Origin: Spinacia oleracea
Lineage: Eukaryota; Streptophyta; Magnoliopsida; Caryophyllales; Amaranthaceae
Direction of reading: 5' to 3'
Assembly (NCBI RefSeq): GCF_020520425.1
Contig: NC_079490.1
Location: 7,998,001 to 8,062,000 of the forward strand
DNA: 64,000 nt
The notes beneath the pieces are model-generated. The model ran no database searches. It was not told the DNA's origin and saw only the letters and a list, made by a program, of their open reading frames with translations. Positions 1 to 12,600 of this stretch are shown here, piece by piece (the stretch's first letter is position 1; every line of letters starts with the position of its first letter). Both the position numbers and the translations under genes were made by a program.

Positions 1-435
1 ATAGTAAGATCCCAGCCAATGCAAGAACACAAATGTGAACCACGGTTTAAAATCAAGCATGTCTGTTTTGCAAATTAGAGGAATTAAGACAAAGTGAACT
101 CAATAGAAAGCCGAGTGAACACCAAGATATCATAAAAACACGTTGGGCCATCTGTCACATTCCGGAGCAATAAAGCAAATTCTAATTGCTAAATTACATC
201 CAGGCCTATAAATGCTAAGAAAAAATACAAGACCGCTAAGGATAAAACCAGAAAAAGGGACTCTAAAGTCTAAACAACCGACAATAAGCTATTACCGGTC
301 ATAAGCGATAATAATCGAAATGTGAATCAGGTCAAGTAAAACGTAACATTCGGGGCATCAGCAAAAGCGCAAAACCTTGTCATGCATCATGAATTTCACA
401 AAAGATTGCCCTTAAGTATCAAGAAAAGTAACTAC

Positions 436-1292
436 CTTTGTTATCAGATGAAGAGTTCTTCCCAGATAAGGATAGTGAAACCCTGACATCCTCTGTAATC
501 ACAGAAGACTCTTCGGTCACAGGTTCTGTATCTTCAACAACAGGTATCTGGTGATTTATTTTATCTTCTGTTTCTTCTTTGTTCCCAATGTTGGATATAT
601 GTTGTTCTGTAGTTTCTGTTGTTTCTTCTTTGTTCCCAATATTGGATATATGTTGTTCTGTAGTTTCTGTTGTTTCTTCTGTTTCTACGTTTACACGTAG
701 AGGTTCTTGAACAGGTTGATCTTCTGGTTTGTTGAGATCACCAGAGGTGTGCGAAGCTACATCAAACACATCTGAATCAAAAACAATTAGCATACATCAG
801 AACATAAGACAATGGATAAAGGAAAACACAACACTCTAGAAGACTAAAACCACTTGCATGACCAATTAAACCATTCACTTTGTAAGAATTACCAGTCTAA
901 AGTTTAAGTTATGCTTGAAAAAGAACACACCATTTGGTTGTAACTAAGTTATGTAGTCTGTATAATATATATATTCATAAACAGAGTCTTTTATCTAAAT
1001 ATGGAAAAAGAAAATTAATGCCCAAGTCACAGAACACTCCATTCCCCTACTATGTGTATCTAGCAGAACAAATCAACACTTAAAGAACAAAAATAGAAAT
1101 TCTGATGAACCAAAAAATAATACAGAAGATGCACGAACCTGAAGGTAAAATTAAGTGGTCTTGGGATGATATTATATTTGTGTAAACAGGTCTTCTCTCA
1201 TAAGACCAAAGAAATACGGTCATACATACGACTGCCAGCAGAGTAAATGAGAAGTGTTTTCCTCGGGCTCTCTGCACATTTCCTCCCTTCAT
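436..1292 (-). CDS. Partial gene: type II membrane protein, possibly GT61 glycosyltransferase N-terminus
   Basis: This is the 5' part of a minus-strand gene that leaves the window on the left. Coding exon A is 1139-1294 with an ATG at 1292-1290; it follows a TTTACAG acceptor and ends at a CAG/GTTCG donor. Exon B is 436-771, between a GATTCAG acceptor and an AAAG/GTAGTT donor. The phases join (G + AT gives Asp). The product starts with a short basic segment (VQRARGKH), then one hydrophobic span (FSFTLLAVVCMTVFLW, residues about 14-29), then a long Glu/Thr-rich stem ending in a Ser-rich stretch. Short tail, anchor and stem is the layout of plant Golgi type II enzymes such as GT61 glycosyltransferases, but no catalytic domain lies in the window, so the family call is tentative. 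The stem contains a 17-residue tandem duplication. The next exon would lie left of position 1. Confidence 0.5.
571..672 (-). repeat. 51-bp in-frame tandem duplication in the stem exon
   Basis: Two adjacent 51-bp units (571-621 and 622-672) differ at one base and encode the 17-residue unit ending HISNIGNK twice. The length is a multiple of three, so the frame is kept. It lengthens the acidic stem of the left-edge gene. Confidence 0.85.
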
Positions 1293-2801
1293 TTCTGTAA
1301 ATGCACAAACAGCCTGACTCACCACATCTTAGTGCATAACAATTGGGTAAGTTTTTCTACACACCGTCTCTTCAAACTACAGAAAAGGTAACCAAAGAAT
1401 TAGATATGTAATTTACACAGTACATTGAGCTGAGAAAACAGAACATAAAATTAGCTGATAAATATGAGATCATTTAGATCACAGGGTTTCCAATTCATAG
1501 TATGCATGTCTTATTTCATGTATGTATCCTCTGAATGAGCATATTCCGTATTTCCATATACAGAGAGCCGAAAACATGATAAATACGAGAAATCATTATA
1601 AGATTAATTAGAGTTTGTTTTGGTGCACTTTGCTGCATCTATTTGCTTGCAAGGATGATATTAAATTTCCTATACATAAACCAAGCTATTGTCATTTCAC
1701 TATATAGTATACTAGTCAAGTAACTGTACTCGAACTTATATATAGCAACAGTAAAACCCAAAATAGAACCCGTCATAGATGGTAATATCATATGTGAAGT
1801 CTAAAGGAGTCGAGATGTATACAGCCTTACCTCTAGCCAGGACAAATTACTACCTAACTCATTCTAAAGAAAATCCCACAATATCCAACTCAACAAATTT
1901 AGAAACTTATCTCCTCCTTTCATTATATCTCGCGTTTAATAATCATTTGGTTATCATCATCTAATCTAAACTATAACTAAAAGACAAGAGAAACAACAAC
2001 TTCTATTCCTAAGCAAATACTCAAAGAAGCAGCTTTCATACAAATAATTACTCTTATATTATTGCCAATTCCTATAGTAAGCTTACTTAACAAATGCAAT
2101 TATTAGACTAAAAAGGAAGCTGCGACAACGATAATCCAACCGAAAGAACTAATTATAGTCACCATCAACACATGTATCTTCATATCACAACTACTTTTGT
2201 TTCAAAACGATCACCTGCCCCCTCAATCCCAAACTTCGTTATCCAATTGTTTAAGCTAAATTACACTATATTGTATTACACCCAAAAAAGGTACTTTCAG
2301 AAATTCTTCCAACCACTTTCATGACTGACCAAATCAACTATTAGAACAGAAATAATGATCAATTTAGCAATAACAAGACCCTAATCTTGCAAATTGAACT
2401 CCCAATCTTATTGATTTAATCAACTTTCAAGTTTCAACCATCCCAAACCAAACCCCAAATTTAGAAAGAAAAAAAATAACTGCATCAACACAAATTAACC
2501 CAGAAAAGTAAAATTGTGCCCGGTGAAAAAAATCAAGCAATTACCACAAATTACGAGGCATCTTACATCTGAAATAAGATACAATCCATGAATCAGAAAA
2601 CCCCGATTTGATACAAATAGTTACCCCCAAATTAACAAAATTGACAATGCGATTCGTTTAATCTGCTAAACAACATCACAAAAACATAAAAATTCCGAAA
2701 TGGGTAATTTCTAAATTGAATAAAAAACCCCAGAACAATGCAACATTCAGCTTAAAACTTCCAGAAAAATACAACAAATCTGGGGTTCAAAAAACTACCT
2801 G

Positions 2802-2961
2802 TAGAAATATTACACTCTTCCTTTTTCTGCAAGGTGAAGTTGAGCAAAAGATCCTTTGATTTCCGGCTTGGTTTGGGTTTAGGCTTAGATTCTCGATCAA
2901 GAGAGGAAAGAAAGGGTAGAGAGAGAGATTTGAGGCGCATAAATTTGGCGCTTTGCAACAA
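2802..2961 (-). other. Upstream exon of the left-edge gene (5' UTR or extra coding)
   Basis: This segment is open on the minus strand from an ATG at 2961 (or at 2940) and ends at a consensus donor (TTTCTACAG/GTAGTT). If spliced to the acceptor before 1294 the reading frame stays open into the exon A methionine (G + AA gives Glu, then Met). It could therefore encode about 53 more residues, rich in Lys, Pro and Ser, or be an untranslated leader. The sequence does not decide between these. Intron 1295-2801 would be about 1.5 kb, with no repeat I recognise inside it. Confidence 0.4.
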
Positions 2962-3825
2962 AGGACCTTGCTTTATGGGTGTCTGAATTTATTTTATTTT
3001 GCACCATAAACAATCAAAAAGTTTACAGGAATTAAAGAAATTCAACTGCTGCAATTATTTATAAACAGAAAATAAAAAGGAACATGAGATCCAACTTTCC
3101 TAACCATAATACCACTCAGATATTGCCACGTAATATAAATAATTAATTTTCATCCGCCTCATTGTTTTTGTTTTTTGTACTTTTTTTTCCTGAGTTCGAT
3201 AGTTTGATTTTTATTTCATGCAATATTTTTTTCTTCAATCCAAATTAGTAATTTGAGATTTGACTACTGCCCTAATATGTCCAAATATGGTTCTTACTCG
3301 ACACAGTTTTCTAGAAACGACTTAAACTCGAAGTATAAATATTTTTCAATTTTAATTGTCTAAAAGTTATAGAGATTTTATTAAAACATCCATGAATTGA
3401 ATCTAATAAAAGTACTCCATATTATACGAAGTATTTCGTAGATTATTGAAACTTTGTTGTTGAATTTTGCCCTAAAAAGTACAATGATTTTTTTAAGGAA
3501 CAGATGGAATATAATTATGGAAGTACTTAGTACGGGGTACTACTTTATCATAACCTTAGTGCTTAAATTGTCACCGTATTACATGTATACCGTAAAACAT
3601 CCAGATTGTGTATAATCCAAATTGCCATAAAAACATCCAAATTTAGCTTCTTTTTCCTATTTATAAATTTTAATGGTAACAAAAGCACGACATTCAGATA
3701 GTGTATGCCGTACTACGTGTGTTCACTAGATAATATGGATATTAAATAATTGATTCATTATATATTGAGTACAAAGGTCATGGCCCCTTAAATATGGGGT
3801 GACAATTACTAGTACTTGAATTAAG
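2962..3825. other. AT-rich intergenic region upstream of the left-edge gene
   Basis: Probable promoter side of the minus-strand gene. I see no coding potential, clear TATA position or bounded repeat. Confidence 0.4.
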
Positions 3826-3990
3826 TCTTGTTCGGCAAAACTAGCGGTAGCAGGTAGCTTTTAGCGGTTGAATAGCGGGTAGCGGTCAGAGTAGCGGGTA
3901 GTTGTCACCAGTAGCGGGTAGAGGTTAATTGTCAAACTAGCGGTTGATAGTATAGGTGTTTGGCAAAACTAGCGGTTGGAATCAAGGGAG
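3826..3990. repeat. Fragment of a TAGCGGT-rich inverted-repeat element
   Basis: Many degenerate copies of TAGCGGTAGC/TAGCGGGTAG follow a TGTTCGGCAAAACTAGCGGT start. The same composition and terminal sequence occur in the fuller copy at 51975-52362. Only one end is evident here, so this is a truncated copy. Confidence 0.45.
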
Positions 3991-5805
3991 GGGTTGATAG
4001 TTATAAACTTATAATCTTTGACTACATCAACCTTTGTCAATAATGGTCAAATATTTAATCAATGGCCTGGGAAGTAAGAGAGAACTAGTTCAAGAGCTAA
4101 AGCATGGGTTGACGCTTATGATCACTTGCTAATTACAGTTGACTTTATAAGACTGATTCGTGTTTTCATCATTTTTTCCAATTTAGCTTGACTTCGTCAA
4201 TTGTGGATTTGTGGCCGTCATTTCACATACTGTCAATATTGTTTATTATTCGAGCTTATTCGATATCATTATTAGCTTTCAGTTTTTTGTAACTTTTGTT
4301 ATATACATATAAGAAGTCGAGTAATTAGAAACATGTGCTTGACATTATTTATGTGTATAAAATCCTTGGAAATTACTTTTTCTGATATCGTTTATTTTTT
4401 AAGAAAAAAGGAAAAAAAAAACATAATGAACGGGTTGCAGTTGTTTACATGTTTTGTTGATTTTGTTTTATGTTTTTGACGCGTGAGCAGTTGTTAGAGC
4501 TCGCAGCGGAAATTTGGCTTCTACTACATAATATGAAATTGATACCTCACAAATAAATAATATTTTGTGGATAAACAAACAACCCTTATGAAGGAAATAA
4601 TAAATGTTACTTAAGAAAATATAAACTTTTCTTAAACTAAACTTTTATATGATGTAAATTGTTGAATTAAATTTTACATTACACTTCTACACATTTTATT
4701 ATCTCCTTATGTTTCTCTCGTCGTTTCACATTTCTCACAATTCTTAAATTAGATATAATTAATTTAGGAATTAATGATATTTATATACTCCCACAGTAGT
4801 AAAAATGTGATTTTGACGAAGGTCAACTCTTGGGTATTGATTGTTAGTTTGTTGCTTTCTACAGTGTTAAATTTTGGGATAGAATCTACTCCGTGATTCT
4901 TAACCAGAATTTATAGAATTATAGTTATTTATACATGAACAAACCACGACGATGAATCAGGAAAGAATCAACAACTTTTTTTTTATTCGATCAAGTGAGG
5001 AATAAATCCAAATGAAAGAAAAACAATAATAAAAAAAAAAGCGAATAAAATGGAAAGAACAACGTACTTAAGGAGGAATTAGATGCGGTAGATCCACACC
5101 TCTATTATCCTTATCTAATATCTTAGCTAAATCTAAATGAGAAAAATCTAAACTAAGGAAACGATGATGTTGAGCAACTCTGCCTTAAATCTAAACCAAA
5201 GAGACAATTATGTTGAACAAAGTTGACCCTGTCTTAACCAACAAGCCAAATTTACCGTACGATTTTCTAAATGTAAATTGTTAACACGTTATAAGACAAT
5301 ACTACTACGTATATGTTATATATTCTTTTCTTGACAAGAAAATTCCATAGTAGTGACAAAAAATATACATCAATTTGATTTCACTTTCAATTGTTTGGAA
5401 AACAAAAAGTGACATGAGAAAGAAACTCAACGTGACAAGTTGTAAGTTTGCAACCCAACTACGAAGTAGTAGGTACTCTAATTAGTCAATTACACATTGG
5501 TTGGCCTACACACACGACTTGGTAAAACCTAAAGTAGTCGCAAGCCCACTTCTTACATTGGAGAATTTGTGATTCCCACCTAATTTAAACTTGATTATTC
5601 TTGATTTATATCAAAGAATAATATGAAAATAAGTAAATAACACTTTAAAATAGACATACAAATTCTTGCTTAAACAAAACGGCCAATAATTGTGAAAGGA
5701 AGACGTGACCATTGTTATTTTAAACTAGTAATAACAAGTTTTGGAATTTTGACAAATCTAAGATCACTGCTTAATTAAAACCCGCCAATTACGACATACG
5801 AAGTT
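3991..5805. other. AT-rich intergenic region, nothing recognised
   Basis: No long open frames, splice-consistent exons, RNA gene or bounded repeat could be supported here. Confidence 0.4.
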
Positions 5806-6218
5806 CTTCCTTCGTTTTTTTTAGCTGACACATTTTGACTTTTGACACTATTTATATAAGTATTTATATAATATGGTTTGACTTTTAATTGTGATTTATA
5901 ATTAAGAAAAAATATAATCACGTGTTGTTGTGTTGTATTATAATCGTTTCATTATATAGATTTATAAAATCAACTTTTTATAATATTTACCAATTATAAT
6001 TAAAGATATTAAGGGCTAGTTTGGTTGCACTTGAGAAGTTATATTTCTCATGAAGTATCATTCTCATGTCAACCAAACAACTTTTCTTTGCTCTTCATTT
6101 CCTAGGAATTAAACTTCTCATGCATTAAAATATCAATCAAACTAGTCCTAATAATTGAAACATCTCATTGACAAATGCGATAAAATAAATGTGTGAACTG
6201 AAAAAGGAACGGAGAAAG
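5806..6218. mobile_element. Degenerate Stowaway-like MITE interrupted by a Tourist-like MITE
   Basis: The ends read CTTCCTTCGTTT and AACGGAGAAAG (inverted), and the right end is followed by TA. The body (ACACTATTTATATAAG, ATAATCACGTG, AACTTTTTATAAT) resembles the copy at 6697-6950. The interior is split by the insertion at 6013-6148. Confidence 0.5.
6013..6148. mobile_element. Tourist-like (PIF/Harbinger) MITE, 136 bp
   Basis: Terminal inverted repeats are GGGCTAGTTTGGTTG on the left and CAATCAAACTAGTCC on the right (13 of 15 match when inverted). A 3-bp target duplication TAA lies on both sides (6010-6012 and 6149-6151). TAA/TTA duplications with G-rich ends are the hallmark of PIF/Harbinger MITEs. 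It encodes nothing. Confidence 0.75.
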
Positions 6219-6443
6219 TATGTTGCATCCGCTGAGGAAAAATTAATGTGAGTAAATTAATTTGACAAGTTTCGTGGTATGATTTTGACCCGAAATGAAA
6301 TTGCTCCCAAACAAAAGTTTACGTGAGTAAATTAATTTTATCATAATTATAATTAAGATGTAGTTGGATTGATGTCTTAACCCTCAAATACACTTGAACT
6401 GAATGACACGTTATATGCATCATCCACCAAGACACGAATAGAA

Positions 6444-6617
6444 CCAATTGCTTGTTGGTTCAGTGGTGATTGAGGCTGAAATTGGTAGGGAGAACCCGTG
6501 TTCGATCCCCGCAACAATAATTAGGAGGGGACTGAAACCTAACCACCCAGAACTCGCCCCGAATTCGGATTAGCCCTAAGGGTGAACCGGATGCTAACAC
6601 CAAAAAAGAAAACCAAA
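6444..6617 (+). mobile_element. tRNA-derived SINE, copy 1
   Basis: A pol III A-box-like sequence (TGGTTCAGTGGTGATT) is followed by a B box (TGTTCGATCCCC), and the 3' end is A-rich (CACCAAAAAAGAAAACC). A perfect 12-bp target duplication ACACGAATAGAA flanks the unit (6432-6443 and 6618-6629). A second copy of the same family lies at 56395-56564. This looks like an Amaranthaceae-type SINE, but the family name needs a database check. Confidence 0.85.
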
Positions 6618-6696
6618 ACACGAATAGAAACGAAACAATAATTTGTATAGGGGTGGTTTATGCATTTAGGGTTCCAGTCTTCCAGACAACCTTATA

Positions 6697-6950
6697 CTTT
6701 TTCCATTCAATAAATATCGCACTATCTTATTGTTTACACTATTTATTTAAGACATTTGGTTATATCTTGTGATTTATAACTATGAAAAATTATAGTCGTG
6801 TGTGATCTTGTTAGATTCATATTGAAATATGTTTTCTAAATATCAACTTTTTATAATTTTACTTATACATAATTCGAGTTATAAAGAGTCAAAATATGTG
6901 TTAAAAAACGTAAAATCAACCATTGTGCAATATTTAAGTAACGGAGAAAG
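6697..6950. mobile_element. Stowaway-like MITE (TA target duplication)
   Basis: The left end is CTTTTTCCATTC and the right end AACGGAGAAAG, with TA on each side (6695-6696 and 6951-6952). Its body resembles the interrupted copy at 5806-6218. Confidence 0.6.
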
Positions 6951-7199
6951 TATAGCATGTTTTAAAATAGTCTAATACAAATAGTTTTATTTATTAAATA
7001 AAAAAAACATACTTAGCTAACTTTTTTTTTGGGGGGGACAACCATTACTCAAGGTCTTTTATTTAATGTGGTGGATCGACTCACGGTAAGTTTTATTGAC
7101 TTTGATTAATGAAAGTCGATGTCTAATAAGAAATATATATGCCCACTGTGACTGGCCAATTTATTTACTAGACAAAGCCCAACTGCAGGCCCATGTCTA

Positions 7200-7942
7200 T
7201 TACACTACTGCACCAGTGGGTGTTAAATCGGGTCATCGGATTGGTTTCGGATCGGTTCGAGTCTTGTCAAAATCAGATAATGTCGGGTAAATATTTCTAT
7301 CTTGGTCAATTCGGATCGGTTCAGATAACTTCAATTCGGGTTCGGATGAAGTAGGGTAATATATTGTTTCGGGTTCGAGTCGGTTTCGGTTCGGGTATTT
7401 CAGTTCGGTTAAATCTCGGGTTTGGTTTGAACCGGTTCTGGTTTAAAATTGTTATGTACGTATCAGTTTAATTTGGTTAGGGTCTAGTTTGGTTTGGGTG
7501 TATGTGTCGGGTTCGGGTGTATGTCGGATTCGGTTACTATTTAAATCGAAAACTGGGGGAACGGGTCACGTCTGGATCGGATAAAGTCACGGGTTCGGAT
7601 CAAGTTTGGATCGTGAGTACCGGGTTTGGGTCAAGTTTAGATTGGTCGTACCTCATATCTGGGTCAATTACGGATTGAGTTTGCGGTTTACGGTCCGAGC
7701 TAAGATCGAGTTGGTTGTGTATTCTTTTGTTTTATGGGTCGAGGAACTCTCAAGTTCACTATCAAATTCAAATCACTTTATTATTCTAATATTTCATGCT
7801 AAATATATAATGCTTTTTTTAGAATTCTACTCTCTCCGTTCAAAATTAATCTTTACACTTATCAAGACACCTTGACACAAAGTTTTACGTCCAAAAGTCG
7901 GTTGAAAGTCGGTTTCAGATTAATTCGGATCGGGTCAACAAC
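7200..7942. repeat. TCGGGTTCGG-rich degenerate tract
   Basis: About 740 bp is built from variants of TCGGGTTCGGTT and TCGGATCGG. It resembles the interior of the inverted-repeat element at 18599-19446 and the relic at 12415-12600. No paired termini are visible. It is interrupted or bounded on the right by the LTR starting at 7943. Confidence 0.5.
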
Positions 7943-10648
7943 TGTAACGCCCCGACCTCTAAATCACTTATTAAAGCATACTTAGCAGCGGAATTAACCT
8001 AATTTGGTCGGGACATTACCTGCCGTAATTCTCTTTTGAAAATTACAAGACAACATCATACATAAGCCATAAAAACCTCCAATTAGTATAATAATCCTTT
8101 ATATTCTCAAAATAAAAGTACATAACTTACTAAAAGTCTTTAATTAAACTATTAAAACTTAAGGCATAAACTAGGTGGGAATTATTAAAGTGAAATCCTC
8201 GCCACTACTCGTTCCCATCGTTCCCAGCGGTACCTAAAACAGAAAACAAAATAACGGTGAGCCGAAGACTCAGTAACGAACTATTCTAGCAACGTAAATT
8301 CATTTCAATTCATTTTATTTAATAACACAGGGAGAATAGAATAATGTAAAATATTTTATAAAGTCCTTTATTTAATTCATTTTCAACTTTAGGGTGCACA
8401 TGCTAGTCGTGGCAAGTATGACATGGTGGAACGTCTTCCGCGATGGACCGCTGTCCATAAACATGGGGCCTTGGCCCGAAAACATGAGAGCCTTGGCTCA
8501 ATGGGCGGATGCCCCATGGGTACATGCATGACCGAGAATCGTAACCTGTGAACATATACTGCCAAACGGACTAGGAATTTCACTTTCATTTATCATGTTT
8601 CGTTTAATTTTACATTTTAGTCTTTTTACTTCAGTTGAAGTAACATAATTCCTTTGGATCATAAGATCAAACATCCTTTCTTTCCTGGTTTCTTATAACC
8701 AGCATTTTATAAGAAATTCAATCAATCATCATAGCATTTTATAATCAATCATAAAATAAGGAATAATTCCATCAAATCATATTATAATAAATTATTCAAT
8801 AAAATCATATTTCATTTCCCGCAATTCATAAAACATGTCAAAACATTCATTTGATAAATCAATCATATGTTGTAATTTCATAATCACATTTATAAGGGAA
8901 TTGCGGGTACTAGCAATAGCCGTTACCTCAACCGTAGTTTTATATTTCCCGTCTGATGGATCGTTCTTCCTGAGCTCCAAGTCCGCTTTCTTTCAAAATA
9001 TTAAATTTGTTGAATTAGTATTACGACGATAAATAATTTAAAATCAATATTTTATAAATCATAAATTTATAAATAAAGAATTTAATTAACGAATTTTAAT
9101 AAAAAGTATAATTTCGAAATTTAATGAAAATATTATTATTGAATGAAATTTTAATCGAAATATATATATTTATATTTCATAAAACCGGTTTTCATGAAAA
9201 TATTATTTAAATTCCGTTTTTAATAAATAAAACTAGTAACTTATTTTCGTAAAATCGATAATAAAACCTGAAAAATAATAAACATTTTATTAGTAATTAA
9301 TCATTTTATTAAATCATAGGCATTGATATGTTAAAATCTGATAATTATAAATCAACCTTAAATCACCCAAAAAGCCCAAATTGAGAAATGGCCCAACCTA
9401 AAATTGGGTTTGAGGGAAGATAAAAGTCAAGGCTATAAAATTAGGAATTGGATTCCTCTTTCTTATTTTTTTTTTTGTTCTCGGTTTCCTGGGAAAACAG
9501 GCAAGAACAGGGGAGGGAGTGCGAAGCAGGGGCACGAAGGAGAGGAGGAGAGAAGGGAGGGAAGGATGACTGAGCTGGGCGGCGCAGCAGCGCAAATCCG
9601 CGCCGGAGGCGACGGTTATGGTGGTTTGTGCGGTGGTGGTACAGGCGAGGGAAGGGGGAGGGAGTGCGAAGCAAAGGGAGGAAGCAGGGGAGGTTGAGGG
9701 GAGAGGAGGGTGGCACTGGGTTCGGGTCTTGGGAGGATATAAGGGCGGAGCACCGAGGTTTTGAGACGGAGGTTGGCCGGAGAGAGGAGGAGGGTGACTG
9801 GAGGTGGTGGAGCGCGACGGTGGTGGTGCAACGAGGCAGAGGAGGAGGGGAAAGGAACAGGGGAGTGCGGTGCTTCGAGGAGGGGGAAAGGGAAGTGCGG
9901 TGAGGTGCGGTGGTGTTTCTGGCTGGCCGAGTGGTGCTGGGGTGGTGGTCGAACAGTGGTGGGAATGGTGGTGGTCGGTGGCTGTTGTGGTGGTTAATGG
10001 TGGTGATGGTTCGAAGCAGAGAGGAGGAGGAGAATTGAAAATCAGAATTTGTTTTTGATTGAATTTCCTGAAATGGAAATGCAATTTGTATATCAATATT
10101 GAAAAGTTTACTTGGGGTCCAAGGGGTTGAATTTGGACAGAATTGAGGGAAGGAGGGAAGGAAATTTCCTTCCTGGTTTATACGTGGAGAGCAAGGGAAG
10201 AGGGAAAAAGTGAATTTTTGGTTCCTTGAGGGCATTTTCGTAATTTCACAATATTAGGCAAAAAAATTCAGAAATTGTTGTAATTTTCAGAAATTTATAA
10301 AAATAGAAATGTTTAATTAAAATCAAGTTTTAAAATAATTCTTTATAAAAAAAAAAATATCCTTAACGAAAAATAAATTTAGTTTCCGAATAGAATAAGA
10401 ACGTTTCGAAATTATTCGATTTTCAAAATAAATTACGAAATAATTAATATTTAAAGAATAGCTCAAGCTCGTAAATTTGAAATTAAATTATAAACTGAAA
10501 AAGAAATCGTGTAACAATATTAAAAATTCAAGCGAAATAAAACTTCGTTAATTAAAATAAAGTTCGAATTTAGGACTTAAAATGATTTTAAGTTAAATAA
10601 AAATAATTAAGCATAATTAATCGAGTTTTAAAAATTCGGGGTATTACA
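7943..10648 (-). mobile_element. Ty3/gypsy-type LTR, 2.7 kb, minus orientation
   Basis: The unit starts TGTAACGCCCCGACC and ends GGGGTATTACA, so on the minus strand it reads TGTAATACCCC to GGGGCGTTACA. This is the terminal form of long LTRs in Tekay/Del-like chromoviruses. Directly beyond its right edge the minus strand carries a polypurine tract (CTAAGGGGGTAAGAA, 10649-10663), so this is the 3' LTR of a minus-strand element and not a solo LTR. It is homologous to the inverted unit at 22496-25182, with shared blocks near 8880-9000 and 24140-24250. The G-rich stretch 9490-10050 gives long proline-rich frames that are composition artefacts. Confidence 0.8.
8395..8530. repeat. Short internal repeat in the minus-strand LTR
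   Basis: AAACATGGGGCCTTGGCCCG is followed by a diverged copy AAACATGAGAGCCTTGGCTC. The equivalent part of the other LTR (24480-24620) carries a different repeated motif. Confidence 0.5.
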
Positions 10649-12414
10649 TTCTTACCCCCTTAGAAAAAGTTTCGTCCTCGAAACTTGAAAAATTAGATTT
10701 ATAAAATGATTGCTGAAAATTGAAAACGCTTGAATAAAGGCATGATGTTTTATTTTAAAACCAAGATCTCACAATTTTATTTCAATCCCGACAATGTCTA
10801 GCCTTCGTTCCGCCATCATCTTTTAGGACTCCGCTTCAACTCGAGACCTAGAATCGAAGAGTAAAGAATGCAAAAGGGGCAAAACTATATATTGATCCTT
10901 AATCGTCATTAAGGTCAATTACATTTCGCTATCGTCTTTCGTATCTCCACTTGATTTCATATAATAGGATCGAGGAGCAAAGAACGAAAAAAGGGGCAAA
11001 CTTGTTAGCATAGACTAGGCTCCTATTTTACTTTGCGAGATCCTGTTTGAAAATATTTTCCACCAAAACAGTAGTTTTTAATGCAAAATTATAATTCTGA
11101 AAATATATGTATATATAATGAAAATAAATATTTATCTATCAATTGCAAGACTCAAATAGTTGTAAAAGTTATTTATTATAATAATAATCTCGTACTCTGA
11201 GCTCGGGAGAACTTCCATTGGAGACGGCTTCCATGTATAACCATTAGTTATTATCAACACAATCATGCCAGCGTAAACATAATCCATAAAGCATATCATA
11301 AAGAAATAATTCTTAATTGAAACGTGCACAATTAACATAAGCATAATATTCATATACTAGTGATGGTAACACATCTTAGTTTGAGACTCAATTAGCGCAT
11401 ATCGCTTCCAAAATTTTCATCATTAATTAACCTTATTCATAAAACATCGTGATTCGTAAATCATATCGTTTTTAGGCGATTATTTGGACATATTGCGTTT
11501 TCGTTTTGCTCTTGAGCCTCTTTGCTGCAGGAATCTTGTCGTTGTCTTTCTTTATTCGTTTCGTTTTGATTTCGATCTCCAGTCTTTCGTCTATGTTGAG
11601 TGACTTCGTTAACTGCGATCGTTGCAGGGGTTCGAATCCAATCACGTGACTAGAAATATATCGTTAGACATATGACTTCGTTACTTATCCTTAGGTCGAA
11701 AAATCTCATATTTTGCGAAGAATGTTAAGCCATCAAGCATGCCTTTATCATAAACAATCTAGCTTCTAGAAAACTTAGTTCATCCTACCTGGTTTTACAA
11801 ACATGTCATTTTGTCAATTTCTATTCTCAACTCCATTTCATTCCTCAATCATTCATAACTCTTTTCGAATTTCATAACATTCATTAATATCATCAACCTG
11901 ATAGACATAATTCTTGATAACTTATTTCAATGCTTTATATGCAACCTCAATTTCATGTCCTCGCCATAAATCGTACTTTTCCTCATAACATTTTTGCAAA
12001 ACCTTACATTCTCTAGTTCAACTTCCTTTATGGAGATTATCAAGTATCCTTTTAAATAAATACACAAAAATACTCCCTATTAAAGGCGCGAAAAGGTAAA
12101 CCAAGAATACCATCAACGTAACTGACATACTAATTCCTGATTACTTGTTTTGGTATAATTCTCAGAACTTCATGTGTACATTCAATTTCATCTTTTCACC
12201 ATAAATCATATTCTTTCATAACTTTTAAAAGTTCTAGCTTAGCTTCCTTAACATATATGAATACACACTTAGGTACCTACAACCACAAAACAATCATTAT
12301 GAAGGGTGCGGAAAAGTAACTCATAAATCAATCATAACTTGAACGCTTTAAACCTTGAATAACCTTAATTTAATTGGTGATTCGCCACTTATAAACATAC
12401 AAACTCATGCTAGT
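10649..12414 (-). mobile_element. Truncated 3' interior of the gypsy element
   Basis: The region begins (reading the minus strand toward the LTR) with a sequence ending TTTCGAGGACGAAAC, then a polypurine tract, then the LTR. That block is typical of chromovirus 3' ends. No gag, protease, reverse transcriptase, integrase or chromodomain reading frame is recognisable, and no second LTR of this element is present. Two GAGYAAAGAAYG...AAAGGGGCAAA blocks near 10858 and 10975 are direct repeats about 120 bp apart. The right boundary is not defined. Confidence 0.5.
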
Positions 12415-12600
12415 CAGATACTAATCGGTTTACGAGTCTCCTAATTGGGTTGTTAGCGGTTCGGGTTAGGGTCTATGATTCACGGGTCAAATCGGATTTC
12501 AGATCAATGTCGGATCAATTTCAAGAGCCTCTACTTCTCGGATATATTCGGTTCGGACGTCGGTCAGTTTCTCGAATCGGGTCACTTTTTGACAACCCTG
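12415..12600. repeat. Relic of the TCGGGT-rich inverted-repeat family
   Basis: This short TCGGGTTAGGG/TCGGATCAAT tract ends CTTTTTGACAACCCTG, close to the right end of the element at 18599-19446 (TTTTTGACAGCTCTG). The left terminus is not visible. Confidence 0.45.

Noticed and set aside
7200..7942. Telomere-like or functional GC-rich regulatory tract
   Set aside because: The words are TCGGGTT/TCGGATC variants, not TTTAGGG, and the same composition occurs in transposon interiors elsewhere in the window.
9398..10235. Long proline/serine-rich open frames on both strands
   Set aside because: They lie in a purine/pyrimidine-skewed part of an LTR, overlap in several frames and have no domain. Long stop-free frames are expected from this composition.
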